This document shows positions 39,850 to 50,984 of a stretch of DNA of 64,000 nucleotides, in pieces. How positions within the stretch are numbered: the stretch's first letter is position 1; the number at the start of each line of letters is the position of its first letter. Below the pieces are notes generated by a model. The model did no database searches. It was given only the letters and a program-made list of their open reading frames with translations, and was not told the DNA's origin. This stretch comes from Poecilobothrus nobilitatus (taxonomy: Eukaryota > Arthropoda > Insecta > Diptera > Dolichopodidae): NCBI GenBank assembly GCA_947095535.1, contig OX352773.1, positions 88,384,670 through 88,448,669 of the forward strand, given 5' to 3'. The position numbers and the translations under genes are program-made.

Positions 39850-40060
39850 AATTTTGCAATTCTGTCCGTCTCTTCTTTAATCTGTTTACAAAATTTGCAA
39901 TACTGATACAGATAAGAGATAATGCAATGAAATTTTTCACCATGCGAATATAAATCATTTAAAAATAACTTAATTAAAAATAATTAAATAGAACAACTGT
40001 TTTATGTACCTCTCCAATTACAGGATTGCAATTTGAAGCCGTATTTTAATATTTTTATTT
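39850..40060 (+). mobile_element. Hairpin/GTCCGTC repeat family, short decayed copy
   Basis: AATTCTGTCCGTCTCTTC (39859 onward), TGTTTACAAAATTTGC, then AGAACAACTGTTTTATGTAC (about 39990) and CCTCTCCAATTACAGGATTG match the TGTCCGTC, TGTTTACAAAA, GTAGAACAAC and CCCC.CCRTTAC blocks of the copies at 10.5 and 56.2 kb in the same order. Confidence 0.55.
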
Positions 40061-41864
40061 TATAAAAAAAGCCTTATTTTTCTAAGGACTAACTTAAATG
40101 TTTATTTATTTAACTTTATATGTATTTGAATATTCTGATGATATTTTTTTCAATCAAAAGAAAATCAAATGAGAAGAATTTTTTTAAGTTTTATAATATT
40201 AAAAATTATAAAAATTTTTTCAATTTGCTTTACCATGTGGAATATACATAGATACGGCTCTTTTTGAACATTTTTAATCTAATTCAAATTTGTTTAAACT
40301 ATAAGTCACAACTTTATATTTTTATACATGTCTTAATGGCTTTTCATAATTATATAGGAATAAATATAATACCCATATAGTTCATATTGGATAAGGGTTT
40401 TAAGCTACTGGGAACATTTATGTATCCCAGAACTTTTGTATAAATGTATACATAAATTATATTCGTGCTTTTTCTTGAAATTGAATAAAGTCTTGATTTA
40501 CTTAAAAAATTGTAAAAATAGTTACAAAATAGTATGCTAAAAATTTAATGATAATTCTAAAATGTTTTTATTGTCTTTTTGAAAATGTACACCCTTTGTT
40601 TTTACTTTTGACCTTGTTTTAAAAGCAATTCAAAACCTCATTTTTTTAATTTTTAGTCAAGTTCTGTTTTATTATAAAATACATTATATAAAACAGGTAT
40701 AAACTCATCTTTAGATGGTTATTGCATTAGAAGAGCTTACATATAATCAAAATTAAAATTACATTTTTTAAAATTAAAATTTTAGAACTTATATTTCCAA
40801 TTGTTACCACAATATTACATTCACTATAACTTTCTATAAATTTTTTTTTTAAATATGGACAAATGTTTCTTAGGTTTATTCTAAATCAGTCTGTTAACAA
40901 AATAAAATTAAAAACTTGCATGTTTTGTTTGTAATTAAATGCAATTAAAACAAATGTGTAATTACACTATAGGGTAAATAATAAGAGAAGGAGTGTTCCC
41001 CACCTGTAAAATGTAGTTATTAAAAATTTCACTGTACTATTAAAAAAAAACAAAAAAAACTATTTATTATTATAAATACAAAATTTTTTGAATTGAAATT
41101 TTCCTTTGGGTTAAATTAAAATTTCTACATATAAAAAACCTACATATTTTCTACAGATACTATTTGCATAAAATCTTTAACATTTATATAAAACTTAATA
41201 CCTTTCATAACATTGTTAAAACTCGCAACATTTAATTAAAACGGTTTCGAAAAAAAAAATTTCTTTGTTATTTATTGTTACGAAAATCCACTGTATATAC
41301 ACAGTACACACATATTATATACTCCTATAAAAAATTATCTTACAATGTTGTCAATCTCATTTTTTACATTTTGTTTTTTTTTTTAATTTAATTAGTTTTA
41401 TTATTTTTTGTTTTTTCTTGAATTTCATCAATAATTAAAATGATAACATAATCCAGACTTAAAAAAAAAGATTTTAATTATTTTATATTTTATTAAAAAA
41501 AAAAAAAAATTAAGAAAACAAAAATTTATAAAATTAATAAATAAATTTTATTTATTTTCTTTATTTTTCATTCAATTGATTATTTTTATTATCAAGTTAA
41601 AAATACATTATTCCAGAATTCAAATAAGTCCTTTTTTAAATGTTTAAAGTTTTGAGAGAAGATGTTAAAAACTTGACAAATGTTCTTATTAATAATCGAT
41701 TTTTACTTTTAAATAATATACACAAAGAATATTGCAAAATTTATTCTGACATTTATTTTTAGATATAACTAGTAATGTGATCTTGCATTGCAAGCGTCAA
41801 ACAGATGATTAAATCGCATTATGAAAAAGCATGTTGCAAAAGCATTGCATCACTGATTTTTATA
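40061..41864. other. AT-rich intergenic stretch, no gene seen
   Basis: No exon, RNA gene or element end recognised. Confidence 0.4.
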
Positions 41865-42265
41865 ATAAGGGATCATAAACGCTCTCATCCTCCAACAGGA
41901 CGGTCTTGAACCATGGTCCACAAACAAAAGTTGTAGAGCTGGTCAAGATCTGTTTAATGATACCCCACATGATAATATACCGTTTTCTTTTATATTAACG
42001 GCTTATAAGCAGTTACAGGAACCAAGCAAGACGTGCTAGACCATTGTCCCCAAACTAAAGTTTAATAGCTCGCCAAGATCTTTTCAATAATAGCCCACAT
42101 AATCATATACAGCTGATTTTATATCAAGGGCTTGTAAAAGTTTTCTGAACCCAAGCGGGGCCTCCAGAAACCAGAGTCCTCAAACAAAAGTTGTTAAACT
42201 CGCCAAGACCTTTTCAATGATGCCCCATATGACGATATTACGTTATAAATATTGAAATCCCCATA
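41865..42265. repeat. Tandem repeat, exact 130-bp period, about three units
   Basis: Units begin at 41910 (ACCATGGTCCACAAACAAAA), 42040 (ACCATTGTCCCCAAACTAAA) and 42170 (ACCAGAGTCCTCAAACAAAA), each 130 bp from the last, with a partial unit before the first. Shared internal blocks are GCTCGCCAAGATCTTTTCAA, AT..CCCCA.ATGA..ATAT and AGGGCTTGTAA. Units are diverged but indel-poor. G+C is higher than in the surroundings. Non-coding; function unknown. Confidence 0.8.
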
Positions 42266-42289
42266 CAACATATAAAGGGCTAAAGGGGA

Positions 42290-42430
42290 TTATATATAAA
42301 GGGCTTTTTTGGATGGTTTTACACCAAACTCTATCAAATGCATTTTGCAGCTAGTCTCTAGCACATCTAGAAGTGCTTCATCTTTTTGATACGAAATGAG
42401 TGACTGGTTTCATGCATTTGTTAGGAACAG
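42290..42430 (-). mobile_element. Small LINE reverse-transcriptase relic
   Basis: The minus strand encodes LQNAFDRVWCKTIQ (about 42345-42300), matching the KAFDRVWH block in the RT domain of Jockey-like LINEs. LLDV is found in another frame just before it. Only this one block is recognisable, directly beside the 130-bp tandem repeat. Confidence 0.5.
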
Positions 42431-43309
42431 CTTTATATATATAATAATGGTAATCAAAATAGCACCATTCCACTAATGGTATACTGTATCATACTCAATT
42501 TACTAAAAAGTACAGTTTAAGTTTATTATAGCCATTACCATTTACTTTTACAGCATTTTATTGTATATTTTCAAAAAAAAAATTGTCTTTTTTTATTTTG
42601 TATATTGTAGCTCAAATATAGCCATACTTAACTGTTAAATTATATAATGTGCAATTGTCAAAAAACAATTTCAGTTTAGTTCTCCCCTTCTTAGAACTGG
42701 TAATTCTATTTTCTGCTTTGTTGGCTATTAATCTTTTTTTTATTTATTTTTAAAAAACTGTTTTTTTTCCATTCATAACAGCAACATTATCTAACAGCAA
42801 CCTAAATTTCAACGATTATAATATTGAATTAAACTTTCTCAACCTTTACCAATTTCTTATCAATATTTTTTTTTTTTTGACTTTATCAATTATACGCACA
42901 TATTTTAAAAAATATATATATATGTATATAGATTAAGGTATGGTGTTAACATTCAAACACTTAAAAAGGATGACTATTTCAAAAAAAAATTTAATTCAAA
43001 AAAATTAAATTTAAAAAAAAAAATTAAGTACCTAATTATAATAATACGACATACATTTTAAGTACCATATACCGACCTCTTTAAAATTAATAACAAGCAA
43101 TCCACTTTAAAAATGTCTTTTTACATACATATATTTTGACGTACTTAATTTTTGACAAACTTAATGATAAATAATACTTTTTCTTAATGATTAAAGATAA
43201 CAATGTTTGTTTTCATTTTTAATAATATTACAAATAAATTTTTTTTTCGAATCACAAACAATTTTTTTATTATTTACTTATAATAAAAAAAACAACGTAA
43301 AATGCAAAA
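42431..43309. other. AT-rich intergenic stretch, no gene seen
   Basis: No coding, RNA or mobile sequence recognised. Confidence 0.4.
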
Positions 43310-44020
43310 ACAAACGTTTTTAAAGACGCACATTTTCAAAAAGACAATAAAAAGCATTTTTGAATTATGGGGTTATACTTTCTATTGAAATCTGTAGATT
43401 TTCATATAGAATTTTTATATGTAAGGAGAAAATGAAGAGACACTCCTGTCATTTGACATTTTTATGAAAATATGACAATATGACAGAAGAAATATTTTTA
43501 TTCTTTCATGACATGACAATAAATGAAAATGTTGTAGAATAACTTTTTTATGTAACCGTTGCGAACCTACAGTTCCTTAAACTATGAAAATCCATATTTT
43601 TAAATTTGTATATTTGAGGTTCTATTTCAGGAATTTAAACACGCCATACGATAGGACTTTTTTTTACCTTTATAAATCATCAAAATTGTACAACATTTTT
43701 AAATTAAGTATTTATATTAATTAACGTTATGTGAAACAAAATTTTGCAAGATTTTGTTTTCTTCATATATCTTCGCTTTTATTTAGAACCTTAAAATTTT
43801 GAGAGGAGAAGACCTTTTAGAATCGGCAAACAGAAGATGATTAGAATCGCCGACTCAAATTTTTAGCAATTAGAAGTTAATTCAGAAAATAGTTTTGTAT
43901 CTTCTTCTGTTGTTTAAGACCTATTAGGTGTCAAAAACTGAAACTTTTTTTAGACACCTGTACACCCAAAAGCTTCAACAATTTTTATTTTACATGTGTT
44001 ATGGTTTTTCTTATTTATAA
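43310..44020 (+). mobile_element. Hairpin/GTCCGTC repeat family, long diverged copy
   Basis: Blocks shared with the 10-11 kb and 17.7-19 kb copies appear in order: GTAGAATAACTTTTTTATGT (43533 onward), CCGTTGCGAACCTACAG, TAACGTTATGTGAAACAAAA (about 43723), TTTTGAGAGGAGAAGACCTT, TTTTAGAATC, GTTTAAGACCTATTAGG, TTTTTTAGACACCTGTAC and TTTTACATGTGTTATGG. The CTGTCCGTC tract and the end hairpin are missing. Non-coding. Confidence 0.6.
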
Positions 44021-44211
44021 AAAATTTCTTTAAAATTTTAGAAAGTGCCTCTTGGTTTTCCACAATTTTTTCTTATATATAAAACTTGGTGCAAGTCACA
44101 ACTCACAACTCTTTTATTGTCTTTTGGAAAATTTACGACTTTAAAAACTTTTAATTGTTATTCTGCATTGTTTTATTTTATTCCAACCAAAACGTATAAA
44201 AACTTTTTTAC

Positions 44212-44242
44212 ATTATTATTATTATTATTATTAATATTATTA
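44212..44242. repeat. TTA trinucleotide microsatellite
   Basis: About ten TTA/ATT units with one interruption. Non-coding. Confidence 0.85.
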
Positions 44243-45706
44243 ACATAAATCAGATTGCTTAAATCTATACATCTGAGATTTTATTATTTTGTAATTGAGT
44301 TACATATTTTTGTAAGGAAAAGGGAAAACCTTATACCTATTAATTAGACAAAAACCTAATTCTTAAAACTAACACTACTTAACTACTTATACTAATAATT
44401 TACACAAAAAAAAACGTATTATATGTTAATTATTAGTAATAGATGTTATCACTAAGTTTTTTCTATTAATAAAGTATTATCAGATACCGTATATCTACTT
44501 CCTATATATTAAGAACTTTATCTGTGATATTATTTATATTTACTTTTAATAAAGATATGTTAGCTTGTTCATGGAGCTTAATTATGGAGTAGTAAAAACG
44601 AAATTTTAGTGTTAGTTTTAGCACTTTATTTTGTGCTATTTGAAATTTATTATATGAGATTTTTTTTATATTTAACTCGAATTAGGCTATATTTAAAAAA
44701 AACATTCAAAAAGCAAACCCTCAGAAGATCAATTAAGCCAGAATATAAGAATAAATTTCGTAAAAATAATTATATATTATTTAAAGAAATTGTGTTCAAG
44801 TTATCAATTAGAAGTTAGAGAATCATTCATTTCAGAAGTAGTATGTTTCTTTTTTTTTGTTATAATTTAAAAAAAAATATCATTAAATAAATATTGAAAC
44901 TTTTCATTTCTAGAAATAATTTATGATTTTTGTATATTATTTTATAAATTTTAATCTTAAAATTATCTTATATTATACAAAGCAAAGAAAGCAAACTTTT
45001 GTTACAGAACATATTAAAAATTTTTTCCTTTTCGGCAAATAATATTATTTAATATTTTTTTATCTTCTCTTATCAAAATATATTATATATATACGTATAT
45101 GCATATATATAAAATGTATCAAATTTAATTTTTATAAGAAAGCACACACTTAAGGATTAAAAATGAAATATAAAAAAACATTATAAATAATAAAAAATTA
45201 GAGAAAAATAATTATTTGATATCACCTGTATATCATATAGTTAATTAAACACGTGTACTATAAAATGTAGTCTCCGTGTATATTCATAAATTAAAAATTA
45301 TTATCATATTCTCATAGTATAACTAGAGCTTGCAGTTCCATAATTCCAAATATAATAAACTTATGTAGGATTATTATCTATAATTCTCTATCCCGTAAAC
45401 CAAACTGTACATTTGTATCAAATGTTCCAAATTAAAGTTTGGTTTAAAAAGGGGATGGTTTTGGTTGATTAAAGTTCAACTCTATCTGAAAGAAGCAAGT
45501 GCATATTTTCTTCTAGATAACTTTTGAAGTTTTCCACTAATCCGTTGTAAAAAAAAAACAAAAAACAGAAAAATTCTTCATTTTCTTTATTTTAAAAATC
45601 TTTCTGAAAGCTATAATTAAAAATATAAAATCATACTTTTCTTAGTCTTTCTAATCTTTTTCAGTTTAAAAGTTTTTATCTTCTTCTTTTTTAAGTGCCG
45701 TATCCG

Positions 45707-45940
45707 CTAACGAACGTTGGCAATCAATCTGGCTATTTGAATTTTATTAACACCAGTCCAAAATAGAGATTTTGTAGAAATATTAGTTCCATGTTCTAAG
45801 ATTTTTCCTCTTTCTTCAATTTTGTCTTGTAAGATAAGATGAAGTATAAGTGATATTTTTCTAGGTGCCTCATTCCATGTACAAAGCAATTTAATTTTCT
45901 CTCTTTGATACCTTGTATGAGAATTCTTTTCTATGTATAT
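45707..45940 (-). other. Unrecognised coding-like fragment
   Basis: The minus-strand frame holds about 75 residues with ordinary amino-acid balance, unlike the Phe/Ile/Lys/Asn-biased frames nearby. It includes YQREKIKLLCTWNEAPRKI, a middle ILQDKIEERGKILEHG and an end SLFWTGVNKIQIARL, with a stop at 45707-45709. I do not recognise a family. There is no good splice acceptor at its 5' side and no start codon in a strong context. It could be an exon of an unannotated gene or a remnant of a mobile element. Confidence 0.25.
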
Positions 45941-46242
45941 AATATTTTTTCATATCTATTTCGTCTTCTTTACAATGTCACAGACGTAATGGCAAATTTA
46001 TTATATATTTTTTATAACTATGTACGTATACAGGTATAAAAGTAAGATACAATATTTATACATATAGGTATAATGATTTTTGTTCTCCGTTCATAACCAC
46101 ACACTATAAAATTATAATAAAATTTTCAAGAATTAATAGAACTCAGTTCGCAGTTCCAAACGCTTCGTTTCGCTTAGATTCATTATATCTGTTTCTACAA
46201 TTATAAGTTATTGGAACAAAGTTATTAGTTAAAATATATTTA

Positions 46243-46432
46243 ATGGGGCTTCGGTGGCCTAGTGGCTAAGAGCGTAAAAAATATGCTGTATAAACACCAA
46301 GGGAGTTTGCGTTCGAATCCCACACACGCCTTAAGAGTTATTCTCCCTTACCACATTTACAGCCCCGCCTGAACAGGAAAGGCTGTGTAATTTCCTGTCC
46401 ACATTTATGTGGCATAGAAATAAATGCATTAA
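46243..46432 (+). mobile_element. tRNA-derived SINE family B
   Basis: The head starts GGGGCTTCGGTGGCCTAGTG (A-box TGGCCTAGTGGCTAAGAGCG) and has the B-box GCGTTCGAATCCCAC (about 46309-46323). The spacing between boxes is too long, and the anticodon arm too irregular, for a functional tRNA. It is followed by a unique body (CAGCCCCGCCTGAACAGG, CCTGTCCACATTTATGTGGC) and an A-rich tail beginning near 46430. AATATATTTAAT before and AATAAATTTAAT after the element may be a decayed target-site duplication. Confidence 0.75.
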
Positions 46433-48061
46433 AAAAAATTAAAAAATAAATAAATTTAATATAAATTTCAAAAAAAAAAACACAAAATGCAAATTTATAA
46501 AATCATTTATCTAAAATTAAAAAATCCATGGAAAAATCATTGGAATATTTTCATTTCCAAACAGTAATATTTTCATTTTATAACAGTTCATTGCATCTAT
46601 TTGGAATTAGTGGGTGTTCAAGGGTAAATAAATAATTTTCTTTTTTTTTTTCGAAAATGACATTAAATAAATTTCTATAACAAAAAAAACTAACAAATAA
46701 GAATATTTTAAGATAATTTTTATTAAATTATGCAATAGATACAATCAAAACACACATTCAAAAAGACATTTACTAAGTTATTATGAATTAAAATTAGCAA
46801 ATGATTAAATAATATAGAAAATTTTCTTGAGTTTCTTTAAATTTTCAAAAAATAACGAACTACAAATTTAAAAATTTTTCTATAAAAACTTTATTATAAT
46901 TTTTGGAGAGATTTTCATATTATACACTTTTATAACATATGTAAGACAACTATTATTTTTAAACACAAAATTTAGTTACATACATATATATGTATATCAT
47001 TATTCACCGTTACTTAATTATTATTTATCTTTATTAGATTCAAAATAATAAATTTACTTATACTAAATGACCCCAGTCCGATGATATAAAAATAAATTGT
47101 ATAGTTTTATATGGAAATATGTACTATGTACGTATGTAGTATATGTCGTAAATAGTATATGTACTATTTACGATGTACATTGTAAAATTATAATAATAAT
47201 AATAATAATAAAAATAATAATATCAATTCATATGCAGATGCACTTATAATAGATAAAATCAATACTAATAATAATAGTTGCAGCCTTGTAGGTAATAGTG
47301 AGTGGAGTTACCCTCATGTTATTATCTTATACATGAAGGTATTTATACTTCGTCACTGTTAGCAAAATATTAATAATAATAATAGGCGAATTCGTTGTTT
47401 CCATACAGTATGCCACTACCCAATTTGTTTCCGAATCTTTGTCCAATCCTATATACTGCATGCGCAGTTAAGCGTTTCATTCTATTATATTGGATAAAAA
47501 GAAAGGGACTTTAGTCAAAAATACCAAACCTATAGTTAATAGACTAGCAAAAATATCTCATATTCTTGATATCCTTAGAAGATTCCGAACTTCCATAGGA
47601 AAAATTAAAGAATATATACATTCTGATATAATTACAATTTATATCTTAAAATATAATAAGCTGACCTTTTTTTTAGATTTAGATTTAAGAATTGCTTTGT
47701 TAGGTCAAAATGCATAATTTTCTTTTATATAAAGACTTAAAGCTAGATTTACATTATTTATATCTTTAATTAAGGATATAATTTTAGTGTATTTCGATGT
47801 TTAATAGTTTATTAGTTATTTAATTTTTTTTTATTTTATTTATTTTTTGTTTATTTATATAATTTTTATACATATATATTTTATTATGAATCTTGAGGTA
47901 AAAAATGCTAAAAAAATTTCTAATTGACCAACTTTTTCTTTTATTTAAAACTTAAAGTCTAACCTATATATTAACGGTTAAATTACATTAACGGTCATAT
48001 ACTATTACAGCAAATTATTTTTCTATTGAACTGTTAAAATTATTCTAGAATGTAAAAAGAA
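46433..48061. other. AT-rich intergenic stretch, no gene seen
   Basis: Contains a TAA microsatellite at 47188-47223. No coding or RNA feature recognised. Confidence 0.4.
47188..47223. repeat. TAA trinucleotide microsatellite
   Basis: About eleven AAT/TAA units with one AAAA interruption. Non-coding. Confidence 0.85.
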
Positions 48062-48522
48062 TGATTTTTTTTTTCCTTGCCACTTCTCGAAGGTGCATAG
48101 GGCATCTAAGTCATTTATTATTCATATTTGACTAAGTTTCAGTTTCTGAAATCATTAATTTCAGAAGGTGTTGATTACTCGGCTACAGCTATTGTACAAG
48201 ACTATAGAGACATTTCTTTTATTTCCACGTTATCTATTATCTTATACAAGAATTATAGTTTATTATTATTTCATTATATACCTATGTATTTCAATATGAT
48301 AAATTATAATTTATAAGACATATACCTATACTTATTTTTGATTTAATAATTATATACCTATACATATACCTATACTTATTTTTGATTTCTACTAATTATA
48401 TATTATAAGAATAAGAAAAATTTATATTATTTTTTATTAATCTATATTACCCAACCGGGGTTTGAACCCGAAACCTTTCGTATGAAAGGTCGGTGTCTTA
48501 ACAACTACACCATTAACTGGAC
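48062..48522 (-). mobile_element. tRNA-derived SINE family A, copy 2 (about 460 bp)
   Basis: Minus-strand copy of the element at 22804-23157. The head is AATGGTGTAGTTGTTAAGAC, an anticodon-like arm around CATACG, a T-arm with B-box GGTTCAAACCC (about 48465-48455) and the CGGTTGGGTAATA junction. The body and tail match in order: CTTGTATAAGATAATAG, GTCTTGTACAATAGCTG, GACTTAGATGCCCT and GGCAAGG followed by A's at the 3' end. It is longer than copy 1 because of an internal duplication near 48330-48400 and a segment (AGTAATCAAC..AATGATTTCAG) that copy 1 lacks but copy 3 at 28.2 kb has. Confidence 0.8.
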
Positions 48523-50984
48523 TGGAAAAAGAGTAATTAAGTAAATAAAATTTTAGGAAACCCAATACATTTTTGTAAAAATGTTCGTTATAATGCATAG
48601 TGTAACTTCCATATATGTTGTTTAAAACCGGCATAAAAAAATAACCTTTAAACAAGATTAATATATAATGGGGTCGTGTATAAATTTCCGAAAGATTTGA
48701 ATACAGACAGATCAATTTTAAGTTTTCCTTTTTTGGAATTGTAAAATACTGAAGTACCATACCATTAATCTCACTTTCCTCTACATTCCATATTGAAAGA
48801 GTTATGGAATTTATTCAAAAAACTGAAAACTGGAAAAATAAAATAATAAAAAAAAAATTAAAAAATAAAAATAAAACTAGTAAAAAACAATTGCAAAAAT
48901 TAATAAAAGAGTACAGTTTTTACACTATATATATAGTTAATTTATGTTAAAACACATCAAGTATTAGTTTCAAAACTTTTAAAATAAATAAAACTTGCAC
49001 GAACACCCTGCATTCACATAAAAAAGTCACTAAAATTCTTAGAATTGAAAAAATTATTAAAAAAAATGTAATTCTAATTACCGTTATATTATCGATACAA
49101 TATCATATTTAAAAAATTACTCATAGTCCACATATACAAACAAAACACAAATACATCAACAAATATGTATTGGGTACATAAAAATATCTAATCCTATATA
49201 CATGCTTCTAAATAATTTTATTTTCTGCTTTTTTCTATGTAAGTTTTTCTAACTATAAAAGCCCGAAATTATGCTCTTGTTCTTTCTCTGTCTCTTCCAT
49301 TACACCTTCACAATCGTATTTAAATCTTATCCTACTTCTATTTTAAGCCATTTTGTCCCATCTCCTTTTTTGTCTTCATTTACAATTTATTCAACCCAAG
49401 TAGTAGTAACATTTTGTTAACAAACATCATAAAATATGAAATATGTCATACGGAAATCGTAATATCGTAAATATCGTAAAAAAAGAAAATTTTTCTCTCG
49501 ATTCTTGTATAGTGTATACAAAATTTGTTCACGTGTTTTAATGTCAAAAAGTTTTTTATTTTATTTTCCTTATTTTCATTTTTTTATATTAAACTTTTAA
49601 TACTTGTTTAAAATGATAAATTTTCAGTTTATTTTTAGTTTAAATAGTATTATTGAAGGTAGTAATCCATTGATTAGTTAATTAAAATTATAACAAAAAA
49701 AAATATTTTTTTTTTTAATCGAAGTTTGTTTAAAAGTTATAAGCTTTTCATTACTTATGTACATAATACATATATCGCGTCATAAAATACTATTTAATTA
49801 GATAGTTAGTTAGTGAGGTGTGTTGGATTTTCTTTTTTTCCTCATTTGACTTTTTTTTATTTTAATATCGTATTGAGAACAATGAAAAGTCAATATTTTA
49901 AAATTTAAAATAATTAAAAGTTTAAGACATCATTTTATGTTATATGTAATACAATTTTTTCTTTTCTGCATTTTTTTTTTTTTTTGTTTTTTAACGTTTT
50001 ATTTTCTGTAAAAAAAATATTTGAAATGGTAATGGATGATAAAAGAGTAAAATAAATGACAGATAATAAAAGAAAGAGAGAAAAATTTTTTTTTTGTTTC
50101 AAAAACGCAAAAAAAGAAACTTCAGTTTATTGAAAATTTGGACTAATATTCGAAAAGTACTTGTTCAGAACACATTAATGTTTCTCTTAGAATAGTTTTG
50201 TATATCTACTGTGCAGTGTGCAAGCACATTTTAAGTTCAAGTAAAAACCGTTTAGAAGAATACTTAAATTTTAAGCAGTTTTTTAAAACATACATTTTAA
50301 ACGTTTACTTTTTAGTTAATTTTAATTTTAAATTGAAAAAAATATGAGTAAAAAAGGTAAAAAATAAAATATTCTGTGTCTTACTTAATACATGTTTAAT
50401 AAAAAAAAAAAAGAAAAATGAAATTTATGTTGCAAAAAAAAAAAAAACACAAAAATAAATGTTTTTAAGAAAATTCCATTTAAAAGTAAGATGAGTAGTG
50501 TTTGGACTATTATTAATTTTTTTTTTTTTTGTTTTTAATTCTTGGGCCATAACATAACATTGATATGTCTTCTTAGAGGATAATATAAAACCTTGCATAT
50601 ATATATATATATATATTTTATTTACATACATATAAATAAATATAAAAGAAACAAAATATAAATGTATAATGACATTGAATGACTTTAAAAGAAAAAAAAA
50701 AAATTTATTTTCTTTTAAAAAAATATTTTTTTTTTCGTTTTGCTAAAAATAACGGTTTTGAGAATAAAACAAAAATGAATTTATGTTAGGTTTTATTATT
50801 CATTTTTAAATTTTTTGTTGATTTAACTCGAATGAATTAATTTATTTAAATTGAATTAAAAAAAAAAAATTAAAAAAATAAATTTTTTATATTATTAAGT
50901 ATCTATATAAAAAATAATTTTATCAAATTTTAGTTATTCTTTAATTTGACTTTTCTATTTATTTATTTTTTTTTTTTTGCAGAT
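48523..50984. other. Region upstream of aquaporin A, AT-rich
   Basis: No coding exon recognised. It ends in a pyrimidine tract and AG at 50981-50982, a 3' splice site just before the aquaporin start, so an untranslated leader exon probably lies somewhere in or left of this stretch. Its position cannot be fixed from sequence alone. Confidence 0.4.

Larger units (their letters stand above)
44021..46242. other. AT-rich intergenic stretch, no supported gene
   Basis: Contains a TTA microsatellite at 44212-44242 and one unrecognised coding-like fragment at 45707-45940, listed separately. Other open frames are short and AT-driven. Confidence 0.4.

Noticed and set aside
44609..44818. 69-codon basic open frame
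   Set aside because: Dominated by Phe, Leu, Lys and Ile as expected from AT-rich DNA; no start context, splice sites or family resemblance.
46243..46331. Possible tRNA gene with A- and B-boxes
   Set aside because: The space between the boxes is too long without a proper anticodon stem or a conventional variable arm, and an A-tailed body follows, as in SINEs.
47490..47717. 75-codon Lys/Ile-rich frame
   Set aside because: No recognisable motif and composition typical of chance frames here.
48437..48760. 107-codon open frame on the minus strand
   Set aside because: It runs through the tRNA-like head of SINE copy 2 and shows no protein family; chance frame.
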